Below are positions 17,457 to 26,950 of a stretch of 59,669 nt of DNA, in pieces. The notes beneath the pieces were generated by a model, which saw only the letters and a list, made by a program, of their open reading frames with translations, was not told the DNA's origin and did no database searches. The stretch's first letter is position 1; each line of letters opens with the position of its first letter. The stretch is taken from positions 1 through 59,669 of the forward strand of contig JAQWBI010000008.1 of assembly GCA_028706475.1 (NCBI GenBank). Reading direction: 5' to 3'. A program made the position numbers and the translations under genes. Origin of the DNA: Candidatus Cloacimonadota bacterium (GTDB lineage Bacteria; Cloacimonadota; Cloacimonadia; Cloacimonadales; Cloacimonadaceae).

Positions 17457-18706
17457 TGTATAAAATCCCCCGAGGAACCTTTGATATCCTGCCCTCTGAC
17501 AGTGCTAAATGGCAATATGTGAAGGATGTGTTTCGTAAGGTAGCCGCTAGCTTTGGTTACAACGAGATCAGCACCCCAATCTTTGAGATGGCGGAACTCT
17601 TTGAGCGTAGCTCCGGAGAAAGCTCCGATGTAGTGCAAAAAGAGATGTATCGCTTCAGCGATCAAAAAGGCAGAACCTTTGCACTGCGTCCGGAAGGAAC
17701 CGCTCCTGTGGTGCGCTCTTTTGTGGAGAATCACATGGATAAAAGCGGGGGGCACAGCAAGCTTTTCTATATGGGTCCCATGTTTCGCTATGATCGCCCG
17801 CAAGCGGGACGCTACCGTCAATTCTATCAATATGGCATCGAACTGATCGGGAGCAATCATCCATATTTCGATGCTGAAGTGATTGCCATCGAAATGAACT
17901 TCCTGAAAGCACTGGGGCTCAGAGAACCCCGCCTGGAGATCAACAGCGTGGGCTGTGCCAATTGTGCAAAAGTATATGATGAAGCCCTGCAGGAGTATTA
18001 TCGACCACATCTTGCTGAACTGTGTCCGGATTGTCAAAAGCGATTTGAACAGAAACCTCGCCGCTTGCTGGATTGCAAAGTTCCTTCCTGCAAGGTCTTT
18101 CGTAAAGACGCCCCATCGCAATTGGACTATCTGGATCCAGACTGCAGCCAGCACTTTGATCAGGTACGCAACTATCTAGATAAGATGGGCATTGTTTACA
18201 CAGTGAATCCCGCTATTGTGCGCGGTCTGGATTATTACACAAACACGGCTTTTGAGCTGATTGTGGATTCTCTTGGCGCGCAAAACTCCATAGCTGGCGG
18301 GGGACGCTACAACGCATTGATAGGACAGATTGGCGGTAAAGACACCCCTGCCATCGGTTTTGCCGGTGGATTTGAACGCTTGCTTTTAGCTTTGGAAAAG
18401 GAAGGCATCGACCTACCGGGCATACCACAGCCCAAGGTGTATGCAGTGGCAATCGGCAATGCTGCGCAGGAGGCAATTTTACCAATACTGCAAGAACTGC
18501 GCCAAGCTGGATTTTACGCAGAATACAATCCAGAGAAAAGCTCTTTTAAGGCTCAAATGAAAGCCGCGGACAATTCCAGCGCGGAATACGCCATCATTTT
18601 GGGCGAAGATGAATTGACAAAGGGATTGCTGATCCTGAAAAACCTTAAAAACTCCGCTCAGGAAAGCCTTAGCCTGTCCGAAGTGATGAGGAAACTGAGC
18701 TTGTAG
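17453..18706 (+). CDS. hisS: Histidyl-tRNA synthetase
   Basis: The 417-residue length is typical. Class II motifs are visible: motif 2 (MFRYDRPQAGRYRQFYQ, about 105-121), the histidine-specific loops RGLDYYTNTAFE (about 259-270) and AGGGRYN, and motif 3 (GFAGGFERLLLAL, about 302-314). An anticodon-binding domain forms the last 90 residues. The enzyme charges tRNA-His. AAGAGGAAACG precedes the first of two adjacent ATG codons (17453 and 17456). There are CxxC pairs at about 165 and 190, as in some HisRS proteins with a small metal-site insertion. A 68-base gap separates it from mfd. Confidence 0.97.
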   Translation: MMYKIPRGTFDILPSDSAKWQYVKDVFRKVAASFGYNEISTPIFEMAELFERSSGESSDVVQKEMYRFSDQKGRTFALRPEGTAPVVRSFVENHMDKSGGHSKLFYMGPMFRYDRPQAGRYRQFYQYGIELIGSNHPYFDAEVIAIEMNFLKALGLREPRLEINSVGCANCAKVYDEALQEYYRPHLAELCPDCQKRFEQKPRRLLDCKVPSCKVFRKDAPSQLDYLDPDCSQHFDQVRNYLDKMGIVYTVNPAIVRGLDYYTNTAFELIVDSLGAQNSIAGGGRYNALIGQIGGKDTPAIGFAGGFERLLLALEKEGIDLPGIPQPKVYAVAIGNAAQEAILPILQELRQAGFYAEYNPEKSSFKAQMKAADNSSAEYAIILGEDELTKGLLILKNLKNSAQESLSLSEVMRKLSL

Positions 18707-18774
18707 ATTCAGCTCTCACAGAAAAGCTATAGGGACCAGAAGCTCCCGCTGTTATTATATTAAGGATTACGTAA

Positions 18775-21700
18775 ATGCTCTACACCAAGATCGCACCATA
18801 TCTGGAACAATCCCCCTTCTTTCAGAACTTGTTACCTCTAAAAACAGACAGCCAGATCTATCATCTCAGTCAAAGCGCCCGCACCTTGGTAGCCTCGTAC
18901 ATCTGGGCCAAAACTGGGAAAAACATCATACTGGTATCCCAGGACGACATCATAGCAGAAGACCTGTGGGACGATTTGGTGAGTATGGTGGGCAAGGACA
19001 ACGCTTTCTATCTGCCGGATTATGAGATTCTGCCCTACGAAGAGCGTTCCCCTCACTACTCTATCCGTGCTACCCGCATGATCACCCTTATGAACAACAT
19101 TAGTTCTTCCATCCCTGCTATCTACAGCCTCTCGATCCGTTCTTTCCTGCGTCTGATCCCCTCCCGCACAAGCCTATCCCGCCATATCTTCAAGCTCCAG
19201 AAAGGTGACAGCATAAATCCCGATGAACTGCTATTGCGCTTACAAAACATGGGTTATGAGATAGAGTATCAGGTGTCCACGGTATATACAGCCGCCAAGC
19301 GCGGCGGCATTCTGGATCTCTTCTCACCGCCCGCACTGCATCCCGTCCGCATCGAGTTCTGGGGTGATGAGATCATGTCTATCAGGAGCTTTTCCGCCAA
19401 TACACAGCGCTCCATCTCCCAAGACTTATCCGAGATCACCGTTATTCCCGCCCGCGAACTATCTCTGGATGATGTGGATTCCGGTTCTGTGATCATCGCC
19501 AAGATCCGGGAAAAGGGCTTCTTTGAGGGCATTGAAAACTATTATAGCCTGCTCACGAAGGATCTATGCCCCTTTGCAGACTATTTCGAGGCCGACCAGC
19601 GCATCTTCCTCTTCAGCAATTTCAGTTATATAACCGAAGAGATTGGAGCTTTGACAGAGCAAACCCACAATCAATACCGCAAGGAGCTGAAACAAGGCAG
19701 CAAGGGAAAGATACCTAAAGTGAAAGACCTTATCCTTAGTGAAGAAGCCTTTTACAAGTGCAAAAGCCAAAGCGAAAGCCTCTACCTGTCTCAAAGCGAA
19801 TTTATCCTGCCCGGTATCAAGGAGAACATCCGCGCTCCCTTCAGTGGACAACCCGCTTTTGAAGGAGATCTGGGCTTGCTATCCGAATCTCTAATCAAAA
19901 AAAGTCAACAGGGCTGGCAGCACTATCTGCTCTTCGACAACCCCTCTCAGGAAAAGCGCATGCGCCAGATGCTCGACGTGAATGTGCACTACCACAGCCA
20001 CATCGGTGTGCTACATGAAGGCTTTGAACTGGAAGATACTAAACTGGGAGTCTTCACCGATCACGAGATATTCAACCGGTATAGACGCAAACGCTATGCT
20101 CCGCGCTTCGCTCCCGGCGAAACCATCATTGATTATGAGAACCTGAAACCGGGCGACTATGTGGTTCATGTAGATCATGGAATCGGAATATTTGAAGGCC
20201 TGAAGATAATCAAACTGGACGGCCAGGAAGTGGAGTGCCTGGTATTGCGATATGCGAACGACGACAGGGTATATGTGCCCACTTTCCAGCTATCTCTAGT
20301 GAGCAAATACGTAGCCGAAGAAGGCTCTGCCCCCGCCTTGAACAAACTGGGCGGTGCCAAATGGCAGCACACAAAGCACAAAGCAACACAGCAAATAGAG
20401 CTGATCGCCGCCGATCTGGTGCGCCTCTATGCCGAACGCAGCAGCCGTCCCGGATTGGCACACGCTCAAGATTCCGCATGGCAGAAAGAGCTGGAGGAAT
20501 CCTTCATCTACGAAGATACTCCCGATCAAGCCAGAGCCGGCCGCGAGATCAAAGACGACATGGAACTACCCTCTCCCATGGAGCGCTTGCTCTGCGGTGA
20601 CGTTGGTTTTGGCAAGACTGAAGTGGCTATTCGCGCAGCATTCAAGGCGGTGAACAGCGGATATCAGGTTGCAGTATTGGCCCCCACAACTCTTTTAACC
20701 GAGCAGCACTACCGGGTATTCAAAGAACGCTTAGCCCAGTATCCCGTCCGCATCGCCATGCTTTCCCGCTTTCGCAGCAAGGCCATGATCACTAGAGACG
20801 TACAAGATATCGCATCCGGTAGAGTGGACATCGCCATCGGCACTCACCGCTTACTCTCCAAAGACATCAAGTTCCCAAAATTGGGTCTGCTAATCATAGA
20901 TGAAGAGCATCGCTTCGGAGTGCGTCACAAAGACCGCTTACGCCGCATCCAGAGCAATGTAGACACCCTTTATATGAGCGCCACTCCCATCCCCCGAACC
21001 CTGAATATGGCCCTGGCAAAGCTAAAGGAAATCTCTTTGATGCAGACTTCTCCCAAAGAGCGCTTGCCCATCCGTACCATCATCACGCCTCGGGATATGG
21101 AAGTGATTAAAGATGCCATCCGCCGCGAAGTAGACCGCGGAGGCCAGGTTTTCTTTGTTCACAACCGCGTGCAGACCATTGAGACGGTAGCCACAGAACT
21201 GCGCCGGGAAATGCCAGATATCAGCTTCATGGTAGGTCATGCGCAGATGTCTGAGCATCACTTGGAAGAGGTCATGAAAGCCTTTGTGGATCGCGAATTC
21301 CAGGTGCTGATCTCCACTACGATCATTGAAAACGGCATCGATATCCCCAATGCAAACACCATTCTGATCGACCGTGCCGATACTTTCGGATTGGCTCAGA
21401 TCTACCAAATGCGCGGCAGAGTGGGACGCAGCAATCGTCGCGCTTATGCCTATCTTTTGATTCCCAAAGGTACCACTGAGGTCGCCCGTCAACGACTGGA
21501 AGCCCTTACCCAATACGACTTTCTTGGTGCTGGATTTCAAGTGGCACTGCGTGATCTGGAACTGCGGGGAGCTGGAACGATATTGGGTACCAAACAGAGC
21601 GGCATCATCCAAGCCATCGGTTTCAATTATTACAACCGCCTCTTGGGACGCGCTATTGAATGTGTAGAAAATGGTGACACATCGGCACTGTATGCCGAAG

Positions 21701-22155
21701 ACAATCCTTCCACCAGACAAAGCATCAAAACCGAAGTAGACCTCTATTTCCCTCCCGCATACATCGACGACGATCAGGAGCGACTGAGAACCTATCGTCG
21801 CTTGAGTCAACTGAATAGCATGGCAGACATCGAAGACTTTGCCGAAGAGCTAAGAGACCGCTTTGGTGAGCTGCCCGAAAACGCCCGTTGGCTCTTGCTG
21901 TATTTCAAAGTAGATCTGTTGGCAAAGCAGTTGAAACTGAAGAATTGCATGGTGAGACACGGCATCATGACGATTGAGTATGACTCTGCCAACACTCCCC
22001 CCAAAGCGGAGATTCTGCGCTTCAGTTCCCGGATAAGCGAGCCGCTGCGCTTCGATGCGGCACACAGTCTGAAGATCATCATAGAACTCGATAAAGAATT
22101 GGATAATCTGGCGCAATTTGGACGAGCTGTGGAGATATTGGAACTGGGGACTTAG
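18775..22155 (+). CDS. mfd: Transcription-repair coupling factor
   Basis: The 1126-residue length is standard for Mfd. An N-terminal UvrB-homology region (about 1-300) is followed by the RNA-polymerase interaction domain (about 460-530, ENLKPGDYVVHVDHGIGIF). The RecG-like translocase has Walker A GDVGFGKTE near 608 and the Walker B box DEEH at 709 (others have DEEQ). SATPIPRT and the TRG-type region lie further on, then a C-terminal UvrA-binding domain. Mfd removes stalled RNA polymerase and recruits excision repair. Its ATG is preceded by AAGGATT. It ends 9 bases before a convergent glycosyltransferase with no obvious terminator between. Confidence 0.97.
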   Translation: MLYTKIAPYLEQSPFFQNLLPLKTDSQIYHLSQSARTLVASYIWAKTGKNIILVSQDDIIAEDLWDDLVSMVGKDNAFYLPDYEILPYEERSPHYSIRATRMITLMNNISSSIPAIYSLSIRSFLRLIPSRTSLSRHIFKLQKGDSINPDELLLRLQNMGYEIEYQVSTVYTAAKRGGILDLFSPPALHPVRIEFWGDEIMSIRSFSANTQRSISQDLSEITVIPARELSLDDVDSGSVIIAKIREKGFFEGIENYYSLLTKDLCPFADYFEADQRIFLFSNFSYITEEIGALTEQTHNQYRKELKQGSKGKIPKVKDLILSEEAFYKCKSQSESLYLSQSEFILPGIKENIRAPFSGQPAFEGDLGLLSESLIKKSQQGWQHYLLFDNPSQEKRMRQMLDVNVHYHSHIGVLHEGFELEDTKLGVFTDHEIFNRYRRKRYAPRFAPGETIIDYENLKPGDYVVHVDHGIGIFEGLKIIKLDGQEVECLVLRYANDDRVYVPTFQLSLVSKYVAEEGSAPALNKLGGAKWQHTKHKATQQIELIAADLVRLYAERSSRPGLAHAQDSAWQKELEESFIYEDTPDQARAGREIKDDMELPSPMERLLCGDVGFGKTEVAIRAAFKAVNSGYQVAVLAPTTLLTEQHYRVFKERLAQYPVRIAMLSRFRSKAMITRDVQDIASGRVDIAIGTHRLLSKDIKFPKLGLLIIDEEHRFGVRHKDRLRRIQSNVDTLYMSATPIPRTLNMALAKLKEISLMQTSPKERLPIRTIITPRDMEVIKDAIRREVDRGGQVFFVHNRVQTIETVATELRREMPDISFMVGHAQMSEHHLEEVMKAFVDREFQVLISTTIIENGIDIPNANTILIDRADTFGLAQIYQMRGRVGRSNRRAYAYLLIPKGTTEVARQRLEALTQYDFLGAGFQVALRDLELRGAGTILGTKQSGIIQAIGFNYYNRLLGRAIECVENGDTSALYAEDNPSTRQSIKTEVDLYFPPAYIDDDQERLRTYRRLSQLNSMADIEDFAEELRDRFGELPENARWLLLYFKVDLLAKQLKLKNCMVRHGIMTIEYDSANTPPKAEILRFSSRISEPLRFDAAHSLKIIIELDKELDNLAQFGRAVEILELGT

Positions 22156-22164
22156 CAGCTTCAG

Positions 22165-23451
22165 CTATACCTTTTGTGTAGTTGTGACCAAGTCCTGCAA
22201 GTGCTGATACAGAACTCTCAACTGTGCTCCCCGCTCATATTTGGCCAATGCGGATGCCGGCTGAAGCTCTGCCACTGGAGCGTCAAAGAGTCGATTGAGA
22301 CATTCCTTGATGCCCGACACCGATTCCATGGGGCAAAGCGTAGTAATGCCGCATTCCTGCAGTAACTGAGCCGCTTCGCCGTTTTGAGGCACCATTGCCA
22401 GGATAGGGCGTGCCAAACGCAGATATTCAAAAACTTTTGAGGTAAGGGTGCCCTTGGGACTGCTGCTGTTGATCACCAGGATCAGGGCATCCGCTTCCTG
22501 CATGGTTCTCAACGCCTCTTTGTGACTAAGCTGCGGCATCACCTGTATCCTTTCGCTGATCCCGCTATGTTCTATTTCGTCATACACTTCCCGGTTGAAA
22601 TTGCCAGACAACAGGATGCGGAGATTCTGCGGAACCAGTTCTTCCCGTTCCAGCTCCAGAATTGCTTGATACAAGTGCTTCAGACTACGGCGGGCATAGA
22701 TATTTCCGAAGTAACAGAGGCTATAATGTGAACTGGATGGCCGGCCTGCTGCCAAACCATCAAAATCTCTTTCATCATGACCGTTATACAATACAAAGCT
22801 GCGTTTAATCAGGTCCGGATCAAATGCCGCCGCCAAATCGTCTCTGATTCCGCATGTGGCGCAGACCACAAAATCCGCCCGTTTCAGGATGCGCTGTTCC
22901 CAAGCCCGGGATAGCTTACGTTTGAACGCATTGCCCATCAGATCATAATCCGAGAGCAGAGTCCAGTAATCCCGATAGTCCACCACCAGGCGCAAATGAA
23001 ATTCTTCTGCCAGTTTATATGCTCCAATAGCCGATGAAAAAGGGCCGCAGGATACATAGATGAGTTCATAATCCTGCTTTTGCAATAGCTTGCGTCCGGT
23101 TCGCAGTAGATGCGGCAACCAGCCGATTTTGTCGTCGATGGGAGCCATTTGCCTGATCATCAGTTTTAACCGTTCGGGACTGCGTTTATAGACCATCTGT
23201 GAGGCTGCTCTGTTCTTTCCGAAAGCTTTGCGCAGCAGTGCCATGGGATCCCAGGAAGGTACATGTACCAAATGACGCTCTCCGCAACCGGTTACCAGAG
23301 ACGGATCGTTGTAGGCGTATTCGATGTCTTCCACCGTAAGTACAGTAATCTCTGCTCCGGCTTCGCTGAAGTATTTGACGGTCTTGAGGTTACGCAAAGC
23401 TGCTGGTCCCCCCAAGGGCGGATAAAAATAGCTGATATAGAGAATCTTCAT
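22165..23451 (-). CDS. Glycosyltransferase (GT-B fold, group 1/4 type)
   Basis: This is 428 residues from the ATG at 23451, chosen because it starts MKILYISYFYPPLGGPAALR, a typical GT4 N-terminus with its glycine-rich loop. It also overlaps the upstream gene's stop by 4 bases. A longer frame adds 26 residues without support. The C-terminal half shows a donor-binding region with EADALILV and, after it, SKVFEYLRLARPIL (about 345-360). That is the usual E(x)7E-like nucleotide-sugar site. It probably transfers a hexose in surface polysaccharide or glycoprotein assembly at the cytoplasmic membrane. Donor and acceptor cannot be read from sequence. Confidence 0.9.
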   Translation of the reverse strand: MKILYISYFYPPLGGPAALRNLKTVKYFSEAGAEITVLTVEDIEYAYNDPSLVTGCGERHLVHVPSWDPMALLRKAFGKNRAASQMVYKRSPERLKLMIRQMAPIDDKIGWLPHLLRTGRKLLQKQDYELIYVSCGPFSSAIGAYKLAEEFHLRLVVDYRDYWTLLSDYDLMGNAFKRKLSRAWEQRILKRADFVVCATCGIRDDLAAAFDPDLIKRSFVLYNGHDERDFDGLAAGRPSSSHYSLCYFGNIYARRSLKHLYQAILELEREELVPQNLRILLSGNFNREVYDEIEHSGISERIQVMPQLSHKEALRTMQEADALILVINSSSPKGTLTSKVFEYLRLARPILAMVPQNGEAAQLLQECGITTLCPMESVSGIKECLNRLFDAPVAELQPASALAKYERGAQLRVLYQHLQDLVTTTQKV

Positions 23452-24587
23452 CCTAACTTGTCCAACAGATTGTAGAGAGCAGGCTCCAAAGACTCCCAAT
23501 TGAAACGTGATTCCGAGATTTCTATGCAACGCTTACTCATCGCCTGATACTCCTCCTCCGGCATCTTGAGCATTTTAGCGATGGCGGTTGTAATATCGTG
23601 CGAACGGTAGCTGCAGAGTATTCCCAACTTATTGTAGTCGATCAAGCTCTTCATCAGCGGGGTTTTGATGCTGATCACAGGTAAACCTGCGGCAAAGTAT
23701 TCCAGTACCTTCAATGGAGTGGCCAGACTCATCCGCTTCAGCCTGGGATTGAAGAGCCACAAGCCAAAACGGGATCGCTTCAGCAGCAGTCCGATCTTCT
23801 CTGCCGGAATCCATTCCTGATAGTATATAATCGCATTCAGATTGTAGTTATTTATATAATCGTGAAACTCTGCTTCAATGGCAGAATCGTGAAACTTGCC
23901 CAAGATCAGGATCTTGATGCGCGGAAAATCTGCTTTTAGCAATGTGGCGCACTTCAAAATCTTGAAGATCCCCCTATCTTTGGTGAGTCCTCCTACATAA
24001 ATAAGATCGAACTTCATCTCACACAGCTGTGCCAAAGCACCAGGGACATCACATTGATAATCCCACACATTTGCCACCGGATAATTTGGCAAGACCAGGA
24101 GATTATCCGCCCGGGGATTGGCAGGGAATAGCTGCGTCAATATCTCTTGATTGACCGCCCACACAGCATCAGTCCTGTGCGCCAGAAAACGCAGAGCAGC
24201 CAGATAGATTGCTTTCACCAAAGGGCGCAGGATCAAAGCGGATCGCTCGGCGTGGGCATCCGCAAAGAATTCATGACAATCGAACACAACGCGGCTGCCG
24301 AATTTGCGCCTGAGCGCTAGCCCAACCAATATGGTAAGGGGTTCCACGCATACCACAAGATCAGGTTTGTATAGCTTTGTTTCCCGATAAATCTGGGATA
24401 GGGCTTTGTATGGAGAATTGGCATCCACCACCACTTGATAAGGATTGATGCTGCTATTTACCATCCCGTTAGTGGAGATTATATGCACTTCTCCCCTTTT
24501 ACTGAGACTCTGGCCCAGTTTGTAGTAGATTCGTACATCATTGCTGGGATGTGAGTTTGTTATTATGCAACATCTCATCTGTATCAC
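23448..24587 (-). CDS. Glycosyltransferase (GT4-like)
   Basis: The 379-residue GT-B protein opens MRCCIITNSHPSNDVRIYYK after a possible 3-residue extension (ATG at 24587 or 24578). An RDRGIFK-type donor-site loop is present as GLTKDRGIFKIL (about 197-208), and LKVLEYFAAGLPVIS lies at about 310-324, both typical of family GT4. It overlaps the next glycosyltransferase by 4 bases, so they act in the same polysaccharide or glycan pathway. TTGACA at 24624-24619 on this strand may be a -35 element. No other glycan genes lie on this side. Confidence 0.9.
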   Translation of the reverse strand: MIQMRCCIITNSHPSNDVRIYYKLGQSLSKRGEVHIISTNGMVNSSINPYQVVVDANSPYKALSQIYRETKLYKPDLVVCVEPLTILVGLALRRKFGSRVVFDCHEFFADAHAERSALILRPLVKAIYLAALRFLAHRTDAVWAVNQEILTQLFPANPRADNLLVLPNYPVANVWDYQCDVPGALAQLCEMKFDLIYVGGLTKDRGIFKILKCATLLKADFPRIKILILGKFHDSAIEAEFHDYINNYNLNAIIYYQEWIPAEKIGLLLKRSRFGLWLFNPRLKRMSLATPLKVLEYFAAGLPVISIKTPLMKSLIDYNKLGILCSYRSHDITTAIAKMLKMPEEEYQAMSKRCIEISESRFNWESLEPALYNLLDKLG

Positions 24588-24651
24588 CTTTTATCCCAGA
24601 TTGCCCCGCTAATGAATATGTCAAGCAGAATCGTCTGCAAGCCTGCCAGAA

Positions 24652-24730
24652 TCCTGTGTGCTGCTTATCTCTCCCCCTCTCTGTACTCCAATGCTGAAGC
24701 TGATATAGAGGGGATGAATAGCACGCAGAA
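24652..24730 (+). repeat. Dispersed palindromic repeat family A, copy 6 (internally deleted)
   Basis: The left end (TCCTGTGTGCTGCTTATCTC, from 24652) and right end (GGGATGAATAGCACGCAGA, 24711-24729) are inverted relatives matching at about 15 of 23 positions. Between them only the start of the A core (TGCTGAAGCTGATATAGAG) remains. It lies between the glycosyltransferase promoter region and the kinase pseudogene. Confidence 0.55.
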
Positions 24731-24747
24731 CAGATTATAGCAACATC

Positions 24748-25357
24748 ATGGATCGGATATGCATGGAGTTTGGGCAGTTGTTGGATACAGACCGGTGTGT
24801 GATCTTCTTCCTAAGCTCGAACAGCATGGTTTTAAACAACGAACATGAGTGGTGCCGGGAAGGCATCATTCCTCATAAAGAGGATCTTCAGGGTATACCC
24901 TGTTCATTTTGCCAGAATGTGATGGAAGCTTTCTAAAAGGATGTCACCATCTCGATCAATGACTTGAGTACAAAGGCTGAAGAATGGCGCTCTGATCTCT
25001 GGGTATCTGATACCGGACTGGGGATACCTGAAGACATCGCAAACGATATTTATGGGCAATTCTACCAAGTGGAAGACGCTTCCATACGCAAATACGAGGG
25101 TATTGGCATCGGCTTGACAATCAGCCATAGACTTTCGGAAATCCTGGGAGGCAGGTTGTACATGGATTCCAACCCCGGCTCCGGCAGTACATTCTATTTT
25201 GAATTGCCTTTGCGTATGTAAACTTACAGGTATCCAAGACTCCCAGTAAGGAGAAGCTTTGGATGTAGCCATAAATCTCCCTGGTGGATTTTACAGAGTG
25301 CTATCGAAGCCTGTAAGCAAAGAGAAATTGTTTGCCGCAATCCGTAGCCTTATGTAG
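24748..25357 (+). pseudogene. Decayed hybrid histidine kinase (GAF, ATPase and receiver remnants)
   Basis: Three pieces of one protein type survive. A GAF-like fragment (24748-24933, DRCVIFFLSSNSMVLNNEHEW) ends in TAA at 24934-24936. In the same frame after the stop comes a histidine kinase ATPase fragment with the G1 box (VSDTGLGIP) and G2 box (GIGIGLTISH), ending in SGSTFYFELPL at 25221. In another frame, 25301-25357 encodes LSKPVSKEKLFAAIRSLM and a stop, which is the tail of a receiver domain with its Lys-Pro motif. The dimerisation/phospho-His region is missing. The pattern is deletion plus frameshift of a hybrid kinase. Confidence 0.82.
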
Positions 25358-25492
25358 CAAGATCCGGTATCCGGTTTCCCATTATCTGCCTTTTATATAG
25401 GAATCGAGGATAAGCTACCTATACCAACAGTCTCACAGAAAAAGCTTTACAAAAATAGCAGATACACCATTATTCCGCAGAGAGGTAAAATT

Positions 25493-26950
25493 ATGGATCA
25501 AATGCTAAATAGCGGTGATAATTATCGATTCACTAGAATCGTATATTACCTGAACGGAAATAGGCAAAGCACGCTTTTATCACCTGGCCTTAGCACCCTG
25601 GAAATGCTGCATAAAATCCTTCATATGTACGGAACAAAGTGCAGCTGCAATGAAGGCGATTGCGGAGCTTGCACGGTGGTGATATCTTACCAAGGAGAAG
25701 GGTCAATCGTGTATGAGGCTATCAATTCATGCTTGTATCCTGCGGCAAAACTACACGGCAAACATTTGATCACTATAGAAGGCTTGGGATCCCCCGAAGA
25801 TCTGCATCCCATTCAAAGTGCCCTATTGGAGCATCACGGCACACAATGCGGTTATTGCACACCCGGTTTTGTAATGAGCCTTTTTGCCTTGTTGGCATCG
25901 ATCCCGCACCCCAACGAAGAGAACATAATGGCCGCTCTGGAGGGGAACCTATGCCGTTGTACCGGTTATCAATCCATCCTGGATGCAGCCAGGGAACTAA
26001 GCAAGAAGTTCGATCCTGCATCGATAGTTCCTGCCTGGTGCCGCGAGCTGGAAACCAAGCTCTTTACTTTCGAGGAAAAGCTTTCAACGTGTCCACAAAG
26101 ATCCGGCTCAGTGTATAAAATCGAAGAGTATATCTTTGCCAATACTTGCCAGGAACTGTGCCAGCTCTTGCACGATCGTCCCGAAGCCGCACTGATAGCC
26201 GGAGGTACCGATCTGATGGTGCAGGTAAACATAGCACGACGTCACTTTAAAACACTGATCGATCTTGGCAACATCTCCGAACTGAAAAACATCCAATTAA
26301 AGCATGATGGCATTCATATCGGAGCAACAGTAAGCTATAGCCAAATCATGGATTCCAGCATCATCAAGACTAATCTGCCGGAACTGGTGATTATCTGCCG
26401 CTTGATAGCCGGCAAACAAATCCGGAATTCCGGTACTTTAGCAGGTAATATCGCAAACGCATCACCAATCGGAGATAGCTTGCCCCTTCTCCTGGTTTGT
26501 GATGCACATCTGAAACTAACCTCTCTGGAAGCTGAACGCGAGATAGCATTGCGTGATTTCTTCATCTCTTATCGCAAAACAGCTCTGCAAGCTGGGGAAT
26601 TCATCAAAGAGATTATCATCAAGATACCCCCTCGGGATTCTTTTATCAAGAGTTTCAAGACTACAAAACGTAAATCCGTGGACATCGCTGCAGTATCCTC
26701 CGCCATTCGCATCGACAAGCAGCCTGAAGCTTGCGCAATACTGGCTTTGGGAGGCGTGGCTGCCACACCGGTTATCAGCAGGTCTTTTACAGATCTATGG
26801 ACTACAATGATCAAGAAAGATTGGCAAGTTTTGGCTAAGAAGACGGCAGAGGAGTTTGTTCCCATCTCCGATGTGCGAGGTAGTGCAGAATATCGTAAAC
26901 AGATGATTAGCAACCACATCCTGCAATATGGGGAGGTTTATGATGACTAG
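25493..26950 (+). CDS. Molybdenum hydroxylase (xanthine dehydrogenase family), Fe-S and FAD subunit
   Basis: The 485-residue protein carries, in order, a plant-type [2Fe-2S] domain (C52, C57, C60, C80), a second [2Fe-2S] domain (C119, C122, C154, C156) and an FAD-binding domain starting near 210 with IAGGTDLMVQ at about 236-245. This is the XdhA-type fused small subunit, which passes electrons from the molybdenum site to NAD or another acceptor. The C-terminal part (about 380-485) is the CO dehydrogenase flavoprotein-like domain. It overlaps the molybdopterin subunit gene by 8 bases. Xanthine is the best guess for substrate, but nicotinate or aldehyde relatives share this layout. No XdhC maturation factor is near. 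Confidence 0.93.
   Translation: MDQMLNSGDNYRFTRIVYYLNGNRQSTLLSPGLSTLEMLHKILHMYGTKCSCNEGDCGACTVVISYQGEGSIVYEAINSCLYPAAKLHGKHLITIEGLGSPEDLHPIQSALLEHHGTQCGYCTPGFVMSLFALLASIPHPNEENIMAALEGNLCRCTGYQSILDAARELSKKFDPASIVPAWCRELETKLFTFEEKLSTCPQRSGSVYKIEEYIFANTCQELCQLLHDRPEAALIAGGTDLMVQVNIARRHFKTLIDLGNISELKNIQLKHDGIHIGATVSYSQIMDSSIIKTNLPELVIICRLIAGKQIRNSGTLAGNIANASPIGDSLPLLLVCDAHLKLTSLEAEREIALRDFFISYRKTALQAGEFIKEIIIKIPPRDSFIKSFKTTKRKSVDIAAVSSAIRIDKQPEACAILALGGVAATPVISRSFTDLWTTMIKKDWQVLAKKTAEEFVPISDVRGSAEYRKQMISNHILQYGEVYDD

Noticed and set aside
17276-18154. 292-codon minus-strand open frame across truA and hisS
   Set aside because: It is fully antisense to two well-supported genes with all their motifs and shows no domain or ribosome binding site.
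21022-21810. 262-codon minus-strand open frame inside mfd
   Set aside because: It is antisense to the mfd translocase domain, and its length is explained by codon bias of the real gene.
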